Assembly: GCF_014852685.1 (NCBI RefSeq) | Contig: NZ_JACZDF010000005.1 | Span: 62,001 to 126,000, forward strand | Reading direction: 5' to 3' | DNA: 64,000 bases | Source: Flavimobilis rhizosphaerae | GTDB lineage: Bacteria; Actinomycetota; Actinomycetes; Actinomycetales; Cellulomonadaceae | Part shown: positions 57,402 through 64,000 of the stretch, in pieces | Position numbering within the stretch: position 1 is the stretch's first letter | Layout of the letters: each line of letters opens with the position of its first letter | The notes under the pieces: generated by a model | Database searches by the model: none | What the model was told of the DNA's origin: nothing | What the model saw: the letters and a program-made list of their open reading frames with translations, nothing else | Program-made: the position numbers and the translations under genes

Positions 57402-59564
57402 TCAGGCCTCGCGACGGCGGACCGCGAGGAGGGCGGTACCGCCGACGATGAGCAGGAGCGCGATGCCCGAGCCGATCGCCGCCTGGGCGCCGGTGACGGG
57501 AAGACCGTCGTCGGGCGACGTACCGTCGTCGGTGGGCGTGCCGTCGGTCGGTTCGCCTTCCTCCGAGCCGACGCCACCGTCGTCGTCCGTCGTCGCACCG
57601 TTGGTGGGCTCGTCGGTGCCGGGGGTGCCGGTGCTGGGCTCGTCGGTGCCGGGGGTGCCGGTGCTGGGCTCGCCCGTGCCGGGGGTGCCGGTGCTGGGCT
57701 CGCCCGTGCCGGGGGTGCCTGTGCTGGGCGCGCCGGTACCCGGGGTGGTCGTGGCGGTGTTGGTGACGATGATCGTGGCGTTGCCGCCGTCGGTGATCGT
57801 CAGGGTGTTGGTCTCGGTGCCGTTGACGGTGATGAGGGGGGTGCCCCAGTCGATGCCGGCGATGGTCGGCGGGGTGGCCTCGGTGAAGACGACGACGTCG
57901 CCTTCCTCAAGGACGGGTCCGTTGACGACGGTGCCGTCGGCCAGGACCGTCAGCGGCGTCGTGGCAGCCACGCCGTTGACGGTGTAGTTGACGGTGAAGG
58001 CGGTGGTGCCGGGGACCGAGCTGGCGGCCGAGCCGTCGACGACCTTGTTGATCTGGAACGTGCCGGTCTTGGCCGGGGTGGTCGTGGCGGTGTTGGTGAC
58101 GATGATCGTGGCGTTGCCGCCGTCGGTGATCGTCAGGGTGTTGGTCTCGGTGCCGTTGACGGTGATGAGGGGGGTGCCCCAGTCGATGCCGGCGATGGTC
58201 GGCGGGGTGGCCTCGGTGAAGACGACGACGTCGCCTTCCTCAAGGACGGGTCCGTTGACGACGGTGCCGTCGGCCAGGACCGTCAGCGGCGTCGTGGCAG
58301 CCACGCCGTTGACGGTGTAGTTGACGGTGAAGGCGGTGGTGCCGGGGACCGAGCTGGCGGCCGAGCCGTCGACGACCTTGTTGATCTGGAACGTGCCCTG
58401 TGCGAGGGCAGTGGGCAAACCGCACCCGGTCCACGCAAAGGCATGAACCTCGTTGCCCTGTCCGTTGAAGGTGAAGTCGCCGCCGACATAGACGCGGCCG
58501 TTGATCGACTGGGTGGCCGTGAGATCTGCGCTGGGCGCCAGGATGGATCCGACCCACTGGTTGCCGGAGGTGAGGGCGACCTTGCCGGTGTCGTTGAAGT
58601 TCCACATGACACGCGAGGCGTATCCCGCGAAACCGAAGTCATTGAGGAGCCACGGGAACGTCGTCGTGGGCGTCCCGGGCAGAACCCCGCTGGTCGCGAC
58701 GTGATCGCCCGGAACATCGTTGTAGGTGACTTCGAAGGCAAGGCTGCCGATCGTCAGCGACGTGGCAGAGGAAGTGCCCGTGAGGTTGATGACGAGCGGC
58801 TGCGTCGAAGCAATATTGACGAGCTGGATCTCCGTCATGCCAGCGAGCGCAGCGGCTGGAACGTCGAAGCGGATCTGGCCCACCTGGTTCTGAGCGTCGA
58901 GGGTAATCGTGCCGCCGGAGACTGTCGTGCTGCCGAGCGTGCCGCTCTGCGCGAGGTTGTCCGCCAGCGTCTGGATCCTGGGTGTGAAGTTGTTGAAGTC
59001 GTATGCCGGGTCGTAGTTGTTCGTGATGAGCGCGTCGGCGCCCATACCGTCCGTGTAGTACATGGATGCCCAGCCCGGGAACCCGCCGGTCACCGTTCCG
59101 CCGATCTGGGCGAGTCGCTGTCCGGTGTCGACCGACGGCTTGCCCATGAGGTTGCCGCCGACCAGGAGCACGTCCTTGCCTGCGCCGGGGGAGATGAGGG
59201 ACCCGGCGCCGACGACCCCGACGCCGAACCAGCCGTCCTTGTTGACGGTCATGTCACCGGCGACGACGTTGAGTCCCTCGATCTCCGAAGCAGCGGCGCC
59301 GATCGTGAGGTGACCGCCCACGTAGGTGTTGAGGTTGTTGTCGATCCCGAGCTGGTCGTTCGAGTTGACGACGCCGGTCGGCACGGTGGTGTCGAGGACT
59401 GTGCACGCGTCGTCAAAGTCTGGGAACCCCGCCGGCGTAGCGGCCGACGCGACCAGTGCGGATGGCACGAGAGCCCCGACGAGCGCTCCTACGCCAAGCG
59501 CTGCGAGCAGTCTGCGGATCGGGCGTTCGCGCCTGCGGCGCGAACCAACGTACTGGGGACTCAT
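57402..59564 (-). CDS. LPVTG-anchored surface protein with a choice-of-anchor A domain and two identical DUF5979-like repeats
   Basis: A 720-residue exported wall protein. Residues 1-42 are a signal peptide with a basic start (RRRRERPIRR) and probable cleavage after VASA. Residues about 45-385 form a choice-of-anchor A domain (ILAPSADLTATQSINGRVYVGGDF). Residues about 390-608 are two domains of about 108 residues, identical in sequence, each opening with GTFQINKVVDGS. A PSTGTPGT-rich stalk follows, then the sorting signal LPVTG (688-692), a hydrophobic segment and RRREA, so a sortase should link it to peptidoglycan. It may be an adhesin or wall-matrix component. GGAG precedes the ATG. Confidence 0.88.
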   Translation of the reverse strand: MSPQYVGSRRRRERPIRRLLAALGVGALVGALVPSALVASAATPAGFPDFDDACTVLDTTVPTGVVNSNDQLGIDNNLNTYVGGHLTIGAAASEIEGLNVVAGDMTVNKDGWFGVGVVGAGSLISPGAGKDVLLVGGNLMGKPSVDTGQRLAQIGGTVTGGFPGWASMYYTDGMGADALITNNYDPAYDFNNFTPRIQTLADNLAQSGTLGSTTVSGGTITLDAQNQVGQIRFDVPAAALAGMTEIQLVNIASTQPLVINLTGTSSATSLTIGSLAFEVTYNDVPGDHVATSGVLPGTPTTTFPWLLNDFGFAGYASRVMWNFNDTGKVALTSGNQWVGSILAPSADLTATQSINGRVYVGGDFTFNGQGNEVHAFAWTGCGLPTALAQGTFQINKVVDGSAASSVPGTTAFTVNYTVNGVAATTPLTVLADGTVVNGPVLEEGDVVVFTEATPPTIAGIDWGTPLITVNGTETNTLTITDGGNATIIVTNTATTTPAKTGTFQINKVVDGSAASSVPGTTAFTVNYTVNGVAATTPLTVLADGTVVNGPVLEEGDVVVFTEATPPTIAGIDWGTPLITVNGTETNTLTITDGGNATIIVTNTATTTPGTGAPSTGTPGTGEPSTGTPGTGEPSTGTPGTDEPSTGTPGTDEPTNGATTDDDGGVGSEEGEPTDGTPTDDGTSPDDGLPVTGAQAAIGSGIALLLIVGGTALLAVRRREA
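57606..57740 (-). repeat. 30-nt tandem repeats coding for the PSTGTPGT stalk
   Basis: About four and a half near-identical 30-nt units encode PSTGTPGT plus GE or DE. Differences are limited to the Gly/Asp codon and a few third positions. Confidence 0.88.
57741..58397 (-). repeat. Two identical 324-nt direct repeats (333-nt period)
   Basis: 57741-58064 and 58074-58397 appear identical base for base and are separated by 9 nt. They encode the two DUF5979-like domains. Identity at silent sites points to recent duplication or ongoing homogenisation. Confidence 0.92.
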
Positions 59565-59585
59565 GATGCTCCGGATCGTCTCGGG

Positions 59586-59606
59586 TGTTAGGAAGGCGAA
59601 CTAACA
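59586..59606 (-). promoter_or_regulatory. Inverted repeat in the AT-rich upstream region of the LPVTG gene
   Basis: TGTTAG and CTAACA flank a 9-nt spacer, 22-42 nt before the start codon, within a low-GC stretch that also has TAACAT-type -10 candidates on the minus strand near 59612-59617. It is a likely operator or leader hairpin. Confidence 0.4.
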
Positions 59607-59773
59607 AACTATGTTACGGAGCGTCTCACGCTGATTGCTAGAGGCGTGGGGGTGCCCCCGGGTGATTTTCTACGAGGACTCTCGGCTGGGAGCGCTCCCT
59701 TCCTTTCGAGGGCAGTGGAGTCGTGGCCTGGACCACATTGCACCGCTGGCCCGTCAATGTCGGCGCCTCGGCG

Positions 59774-59779
59774 TACCGT
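59774..59779 (+). promoter_or_regulatory. -10 box of uvrB
   Basis: TACCGT, 6 nt before the ATG at 59786. No LexA-like box was found in the preceding 180 nt. Confidence 0.5.
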
Positions 59780-59785
59780 GGACTC

Positions 59786-61867
59786 ATGCGACCCGAGACC
59801 GACCTGCAACGGACCGTCGCCCCCTTCGAGGTCGTGTCCGAGTACACGCCTGCGGGTGACCAACCGACCGCGATCGCAGAGCTCACCGAGCGGCTCAACG
59901 CGGGGGAGAAGGACATCGTCCTGCTCGGCGCGACGGGCACCGGAAAGAGCGCGACGACAGCGTGGCTCATCGAGCAGGTGCAGCGTCCGACGCTCGTTAT
60001 GGCACCCAACAAGACTCTTGCAGCGCAGCTTGCGACGGAGTTCCGCGAGCTGCTCCCCAACAACGCCGTCGAGTACTTCGTCTCGTACTACGACTACTAC
60101 CAGCCCGAGGCGTACATCGCGCAGACCGATACCTACATCGAGAAGGACTCGGCGATCAACGACGAGGTCGAGCGGCTTCGCCACTCGGCGACGAACTCTC
60201 TGCTCACGCGGCGCGACGTCGTCGTCGTTGCGTCTGTCTCCTGCATCTACGGCCTCGGTACCCCTCAGGAGTACGTCGACCGCATGCAGCGGCTCGACGT
60301 CGGCGACCAGATCGATCGCGACGGTCTGCTGCGCCGCTTCGTCGAGATGCAGTACACACGCAACGACCTCGCCTTCACCCGCGGCACGTTCCGCGTGCGC
60401 GGTGACACCGTCGAGATCATTCCCGTCTACGAGGAGCTCGCGATCCGCATCGAGTTCTTCGGTGACGAGATCGAGGCGATCCATACGCTCCACCCGCTCA
60501 CCGGCGACATCGTCTCGACCGTCCCGTCGATCCACATCTTCCCCGCGACTCACTACGTCGCGGGTCCCGAGCGCATGGAGCGCGCGATCGCCGGCATCGA
60601 GGCTGAGCTCGAGACGCGGCTCGCCGACCTCGAACGGCAGGGCAAGCTCCTCGAGGCGCAGCGCCTGCGCATGCGCACGACGTACGACATCGAGATGATG
60701 CGCCAGGTCGGGAGCTGCTCCGGCATCGAGAACTACTCGCGCCACATCGACGGACGTGAAGCAGGGACGCCGCCTCACACGCTGCTCGACTACTTCCCCG
60801 ACGACTTCCTCCTCGTCATCGACGAGTCCCACGTGACGGTGCCCCAGATTGGCGCGATGTACGAGGGTGACATGTCGCGCAAGCGGAACCTCGTCGACTT
60901 TGGCTTCCGCCTTCCGAGCGCCATGGACAACCGGCCGCTGCGGTGGGAGGAGTTCGTCGAGCGCATCGGCCAGACCGTCTACCTCTCCGCCACGCCCGGC
61001 GACTACGAGCTCGGGCTCTCCGACGGTGTTGTCGAGCAGATCATCCGCCCGACAGGCCTCATCGACCCCGAGGTCGTCGTCAAGCCCACCAAGGGGCAGA
61101 TCGACGACCTCCTCGAGGAGATCCGCACCCGTGTCGAGAAGGACGAACGCGTCCTCGTCACGACGCTCACGAAGAAGATGGCCGAGGATCTCACCGACTA
61201 CTTCCTCGACAAGGGGGTCCGGGTCCGGTACCTCCACTCCGAGGTCGACACGCTCGCCCGTGTCGAGCTTCTCCGCGACCTCCGCCTCGGCGTCTACGAC
61301 GTCCTCGTCGGCATCAACCTCCTGCGCGAGGGGCTCGACCTCCCCGAGGTCTCGCTCGTCGCGATCCTCGACGCCGACAAGGAAGGCTTCCTCCGCTCGT
61401 CGAAGTCACTCATCCAGACGATCGGACGCGCCGCCCGCAACGTCTCCGGCCAGGTCCACATGTACGCGGACAAGATCACTGCCGCCATGCAGACCGCCCT
61501 CGAGGAGACCGAACGCCGACGCGAGAAGCAGATCGCCTACAACACCGAGCGGGGCATCGACCCCCAGCCCCTGCGGAAGAAGATCGCCGACGTCACCGAC
61601 ATGCTCGCGCGCGAGGACCTCGATACCGCCGAGCTCCTCGCCGGCGGCTACCGCAAGGCACCTACGGGCCGCTCCCGCGCCGCGACGACGACGTCCGAAC
61701 GCCCCGCCGTCTCGGCGGCAGGAGATCTGGCGAGCCTCGTCCAAGAGCTCACGGACCAAATGCACGCAGCCGCAGCCGAGTTGCAGTTCGAGCTCGCCGC
61801 ACGCCTGCGGGACGAGATCTCCGGCCTCAAGAAGGAACTGCGGCAGATGCGCGCCGCGACGGAGTGA
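59786..61867 (+). CDS. uvrB: Excinuclease ABC subunit B UvrB
   Basis: A 693-residue damage-verifying helicase of nucleotide excision repair, loaded by UvrA and then bound by UvrC. Walker A GATGTGKS is at residues 48-55, the beta-hairpin that grips DNA is in [20 protein letters not shown] (about 105-125), and helicase motifs DESHVT, YLSATP and [10 protein letters not shown] are intact. The C-terminal UVR motif ([14 protein letters not shown]) binds UvrC. ATG 59786 was chosen because TACCGT lies 6 nt upstream and the protein then begins at the conserved region. A longer in-frame reading from 59723 is less likely. uvrA starts 1.8 kb downstream. Confidence 0.97.
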   Translation: MRPETDLQRTVAPFEVVSEYTPAGDQPTAIAELTERLNAGEKDIVLLGATGTGKSATTAWLIEQVQRPTLVMAPNKTLAAQLATEFRELLPNNAVEYFVSYYDYYQPEAYIAQTDTYIEKDSAINDEVERLRHSATNSLLTRRDVVVVASVSCIYGLGTPQEYVDRMQRLDVGDQIDRDGLLRRFVEMQYTRNDLAFTRGTFRVRGDTVEIIPVYEELAIRIEFFGDEIEAIHTLHPLTGDIVSTVPSIHIFPATHYVAGPERMERAIAGIEAELETRLADLERQGKLLEAQRLRMRTTYDIEMMRQVGSCSGIENYSRHIDGREAGTPPHTLLDYFPDDFLLVIDESHVTVPQIGAMYEGDMSRKRNLVDFGFRLPSAMDNRPLRWEEFVERIGQTVYLSATPGDYELGLSDGVVEQIIRPTGLIDPEVVVKPTKGQIDDLLEEIRTRVEKDERVLVTTLTKKMAEDLTDYFLDKGVRVRYLHSEVDTLARVELLRDLRLGVYDVLVGINLLREGLDLPEVSLVAILDADKEGFLRSSKSLIQTIGRAARNVSGQVHMYADKITAAMQTALEETERRREKQIAYNTERGIDPQPLRKKIADVTDMLAREDLDTAELLAGGYRKAPTGRSRAATTTSERPAVSAAGDLASLVQELTDQMHAAAAELQFELAARLRDEISGLKKELRQMRAATE

Positions 61868-61924
61868 GGCGCGCGACACACCGTCGGTGACCCGTTTCGT
61901 CGAGCGAGGACCTAGGTCTGCGGT

Positions 61925-61930
61925 TACGAT
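61925..61930 (+). promoter_or_regulatory. -10 box of the terC riboswitch transcript
   Basis: TACGAT, placing the transcript start near 61937, right before the aptamer. Confidence 0.5.
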
Positions 61931-61935
61931 GGCTC

Positions 61936-62073
61936 GGTTGGAGGGGAGTATCCCCATCACGATGGCGTCGTCATCACGGCAGGCTCCGTAGCCTCCCCGG
62001 TGCCATCGGTCCGGACCAGTGCACGAGCGCCGGGCGGGAGAGACCTCCGGTACTCAGTGCTACGTACCGGAGG
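61936..62073 (+). promoter_or_regulatory. yybP-ykoY (manganese) riboswitch controlling terC
   Basis: The leader has the conserved loops of the class: GGAGGGGAGTA near the 5' side and GGGCGGGAGAGACCTCC at the 3' side, closing a P1 stem GGAGG (61940-61944) with CCTCC (62044-62048). The 3' P1 strand is also part of a perfect 10-bp hairpin, 62044-62053 with 62064-62073, whose second arm contains the terC ribosome binding site GGAGG. Metal-stabilised P1 would free that site, predicting translation ON with Mn2+. The assignment is by recalled motif, not by a covariance search. Confidence 0.75.
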
Positions 62074-62081
62074 AACGCTCG

Positions 62082-63188
62082 GTGCTCGATATTCATCTGT
62101 CCGTGTGGCTCATCTCAGCCGCCGTGGTCCTCGGCCTCGTCATCTTCGACTTCTACGCACACGTCCGGACGCCCCACGCGCCGACGTTCAAGGAATCGGC
62201 GATCTGGTCGGCCGTCTACATCGCGCTCGCGATCATCTTCGGCATCGTCTTCCTGATCGTCGTCGGACCCGAGCACGGCGGCGAGTTCTTCGCGGGCTAC
62301 ATCACGGAGAAGAGCCTCTCGGTCGACAACCTCTTCGTCTTCCTCCTCATCATGACGTCGTTCCGCGTGCCGCGGGAGAACCAGCAGAAGGTCCTCCTCG
62401 TCGGGGTCGCGCTCGCTCTCGTCATGCGCACCGCCTTCATCCTCCTCGGTGCTGCAGCGCTCAACGCCTGGTCGTGGGTCTTCTACCTCTTCGGCGCGAT
62501 CCTCCTGTGGACCGCCTGGAAGCAGGTCAAGCCCGAGACCGAGCACGAGGACAAGGTTCCCGGCGGCGCCGTCGTCGCGCTCTTCAAGAAGGTCGTGCCG
62601 ACCGTTGACGAGTACAACAGCGACCGCCTCACCGTGAAGAAGAACGGCAAGCGCTTCCTCACGCCGATGTTCCTCGTGATGGTCGCGATCGGCTTTACCG
62701 ACCTGCTCTTCGCGCTCGACTCGATCCCCGCGATCTACGGACTCACGCAAGAGCCTTACGTCGTCTTCATGGCGAACGCTCTTGCACTCCTCGGCCTGCG
62801 CCAGCTCTACTTCCTCATCGGCGGGCTCCTCGACAGGCTCGTCTACCTCGCGCAGGGCCTAGGGGTCATCCTCGCGTTCATCGGGTTCAAGCTCATCTTC
62901 CACGCGATGCACGTCAACGAGCTGTCGTTCATCAACGGCGGCAAGCACATCGAGTGGGCGCCCGAGATCGGCATCGCGACGTCGCTCACGGTCATCATCG
63001 GCACGCTGGCCGTCGTCACCGTCGCAAGCCTCTGGAAGACACGCCGGGACGCCGAGCGCGGCATCCTCGACTCCGACGGTCGGCCCGACCTTCCCGAGCC
63101 CGACCGCGCGGACGAGCCAGCGGTGGCCGCCGCAGACGCGGCCGTCGCCGAGAAGCCGGGTGGCAGCTCCCAGGCTCACGAGAGCTGA
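62082..63188 (+). CDS. TerC family integral membrane protein (probable Mn2+ exporter)
   Basis: A 368-residue membrane protein with about nine hydrophobic segments. The family motifs with membrane acids are present: SLSVDNLFVFLLIM in the first half and DLLFALDSIPAIYG in the second. TerC proteins of the Alx/YkoY group protect against metal stress, and several export manganese. The manganese-type riboswitch directly upstream supports that role here. The C-terminal 50 residues are acidic and disordered. GTG 62082 was chosen because GGAGGA lies about 9 nt upstream, inside the switching hairpin; a longer reading would start within the aptamer. No other ter genes are present, so tellurite resistance is not implied. 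Confidence 0.92.
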   Translation: MLDIHLSVWLISAAVVLGLVIFDFYAHVRTPHAPTFKESAIWSAVYIALAIIFGIVFLIVVGPEHGGEFFAGYITEKSLSVDNLFVFLLIMTSFRVPRENQQKVLLVGVALALVMRTAFILLGAAALNAWSWVFYLFGAILLWTAWKQVKPETEHEDKVPGGAVVALFKKVVPTVDEYNSDRLTVKKNGKRFLTPMFLVMVAIGFTDLLFALDSIPAIYGLTQEPYVVFMANALALLGLRQLYFLIGGLLDRLVYLAQGLGVILAFIGFKLIFHAMHVNELSFINGGKHIEWAPEIGIATSLTVIIGTLAVVTVASLWKTRRDAERGILDSDGRPDLPEPDRADEPAVAAADAAVAEKPGGSSQAHES

Positions 63189-63200
63189 CATCGCGCAACC

Positions 63201-63244
63201 AGCACGACGGAGGGCGGTGGCAGCAGCCACCGCCCTCCGTCGTG
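63201..63244. terminator. Perfect 20-bp bidirectional terminator
   Basis: 63201-63220 pairs with 63225-63244 around AGCA, between the terC-family gene and the convergent YCII gene. Confidence 0.88.
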
Positions 63245-63284
63245 CCCAGGGGCGGCGTCGGACCGCGTGCGTCCCGAGCGCAAC

Positions 63285-63569
63285 TCAGGCGAGTTCGGCC
63301 CACGGGCCGATGACAGGCTTCCACTCCGCGACGTCGACGGACCCGAGGACCCCGGCGCCACGGAACGGATCGCCCGCGAGCAGCGCATCGAGCGCCGAAC
63401 GGTCAGCGACCGAGAGCAGGAGGAGCGCCCGGCCGCCCTCAAGCGGCCCCGACGCGAGCAGCGTCCCCGCCTCGAGGCACGAGCGCAGGTATGCGCGATG
63501 CTCCGGTCGCACGGCGTCGAGCGTCGCGGTGTCCTGGGTGTAGGTGTACTGCACGGCATAGACGGTCAT
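63285..63569 (-). CDS. YCII-domain protein
   Basis: A 94-residue single-domain protein of the YciI family. Conserved features are the N-terminal strand YAVQYTYTQD, the His-Arg in RPEHRAYLRSC that forms the putative active site with the Asp of DPFRGAGVL, and the SGPLEGGRALLLL strand. YciI proteins are thought to be small enzymes with a pseudo-active site; chloro-muconolactone dehalogenase is a related case. The ATG at 63569 follows CACGAT at 6 nt. It is convergent with the terC-family gene and divergent from uvrA. Confidence 0.85.
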   Translation of the reverse strand: MTVYAVQYTYTQDTATLDAVRPEHRAYLRSCLEAGTLLASGPLEGGRALLLLSVADRSALDALLAGDPFRGAGVLGSVDVAEWKPVIGPWAELA

Positions 63570-63629
63570 GTCCCTATCGTGGCACTCGAGGGCGGTAGGC
63601 GCCGCGTGCGTCCGTACTACGACGTGACG

Positions 63630-63645
63630 TCGAACACGTGTGCGA
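63630..63645 (+). promoter_or_regulatory. LexA (SOS) box upstream of uvrA
   Basis: TCGAACACGTGTGCGA matches the actinobacterial LexA consensus TCGAAC-N4-GTTCGA at 11 of 12 defined positions. It overlaps the expected -35 region of uvrA. Confidence 0.7.
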
Positions 63646-63663
63646 AATGGGTGTGGACTGCAC

Positions 63664-63669
63664 TACGAT
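63664..63669 (+). promoter_or_regulatory. -10 box of uvrA
   Basis: TACGAT, 6 nt before the GTG at 63676, a leaderless arrangement. Confidence 0.55.
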
Positions 63670-63675
63670 GACCGG

Positions 63676-64000
63676 GTGAGTGATCGTCTCGTCGTCCAGG
63701 GCGCCCGTGAGCACAATCTCCGGGGCGTCGACCTTGACCTGCCCCGCGACCGGCTCATCGTCTTCACCGGCCTTTCCGGGTCGGGCAAATCCTCCCTCGC
63801 GTTCGACACGATCTTCGCCGAGGGACAGCGTCGCTACGTCGAGTCGCTCTCGGCGTACGCGCGCCAGTTCCTCGGGCAGATGGACAAGCCTGACGTCGAC
63901 TTCATCGAGGGCCTGTCGCCCGCGGTGTCGATCGACCAGAAGTCGACGAACCGCAACCCGCGCTCGACCGTCGGCACGATCACCGAGGTCTACGACTACC
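63676..64000 (+). CDS. uvrA: Excinuclease ABC subunit A UvrA, N-terminal part (3' truncated by window edge)
   Basis: The first 108 residues of UvrA, the damage-sensing ATPase that loads UvrB. The start GTG 63676 gives the family N-terminus [19 protein letters not shown], then Walker [10 protein letters not shown] (residues 32-40) of the first ABC domain, the Q-loop approach [20 protein letters not shown] and the [21 protein letters not shown] signature. The rest lies beyond the window. A LexA-like box 30 nt upstream predicts DNA-damage induction. The TACGAT box predicts a leaderless message. Confidence 0.97.
   Translation, partial: MSDRLVVQGAREHNLRGVDLDLPRDRLIVFTGLSGSGKSSLAFDTIFAEGQRRYVESLSAYARQFLGQMDKPDVDFIEGLSPAVSIDQKSTNRNPRSTVGTITEVYDY

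Noticed and set aside
57606-57740. Regular 30-nt repeats considered as a CRISPR array
   Set aside because: There are no spacers of unique sequence between units; the units are in frame and encode a PSTGTPGT stalk. No cas genes are present, and the RecB-like gene at 13666 is a stand-alone nuclease.
57396-59591. Plus-strand open frame of 731 codons over the LPVTG gene
   Set aside because: The minus-strand frame has a signal peptide, a known domain and a sorting signal; the plus-strand translation shows only gly/arg-rich repeats created by the DNA repeats.
62082-63188. Tellurite resistance function for the TerC protein
   Set aside because: No other ter genes are present, and the manganese-type riboswitch points to metal homeostasis.

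Overview
The window is chromosomal DNA from a high-GC Gram-positive actinobacterium. The evidence is third codon positions that are almost all G or C, frequent GTG starts, genes for mycothiol (mshC) and for the Pup-proteasome system (arc, dop, pup, prcB, prcA, pafA), an F420-type oxidoreductase, an LPxTG surface protein, and the gene order mshC-PAC2-trmI-arc-dop-pup-prcBA-pafA. The overall set fits a Micrococcales relative of Cellulomonas, Oerskovia or Sanguibacter. This placement is an inference from gene content; no 16S gene is present. No prophage, insertion sequence or CRISPR array was seen, and the window is core genome throughout. Layout: 1-1400 carries the 3' end of dnaE2 and two identical tandem tRNA-Leu(GAG) genes. 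1488-15797 carries a GAF/PP2C phosphatase, two peptidases, an aldo/keto reductase, uppP, mshC, an F420-type oxidoreductase, a PAC2 protein, a HAD hydrolase, a RecB-like nuclease and a site-2 protease. 15809-25173 is the tRNA methyltransferase, Pup-proteasome and hisF block. 25228-29673 has a TIGR03085 protein and a heterodimeric ABC exporter. 29699-37174 is a his/trp block (hisI, trpE, trp-associated membrane proteins, trpC, trpB, trpA) ending in lgt. 37175-43748 is gltB-gltD behind a 510-nt leader. 43886-57325 is core metabolism and information genes (pyk, an ANTAR regulator, polA, pfkA, rpsA, an ABC exporter, coaE). 57402-59564 encodes a repeat-containing LPVTG-anchored protein. 59786-64000 has uvrB, a terC-family gene behind a manganese-type riboswitch, a YCII protein and the 5' end of uvrA. 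How the genes work together: ARC unfolds proteins tagged with Pup by PafA and feeds them to the PrcA/PrcB core, and Dop removes Pup. Pup here is encoded ending in Gly-Gly-Glu, so Dop need not deamidate it first. hisI, hisF and the trp genes supply histidine and tryptophan, and trpD/trpG are not in this window. GltB/GltD make glutamate. UvrA and UvrB act together in excision repair, and a LexA-like box lies before uvrA. The most interesting non-coding signals are: (1) the gltB leader, with a small ORF and three segments that can pair in mutually exclusive ways, one of them hiding the gltB ribosome binding site; (2) a terC riboswitch whose closing stem competes with a perfect anti-SD hairpin; (3) a palindrome-rich 295-nt stretch after rpsA; (4) a REP-like double hairpin after mshC; (5) a short class-I tRNA with anticodon CAA; (6) a recurring TANNNT box 6-8 nt before start codons, which suggests widespread leaderless transcription.
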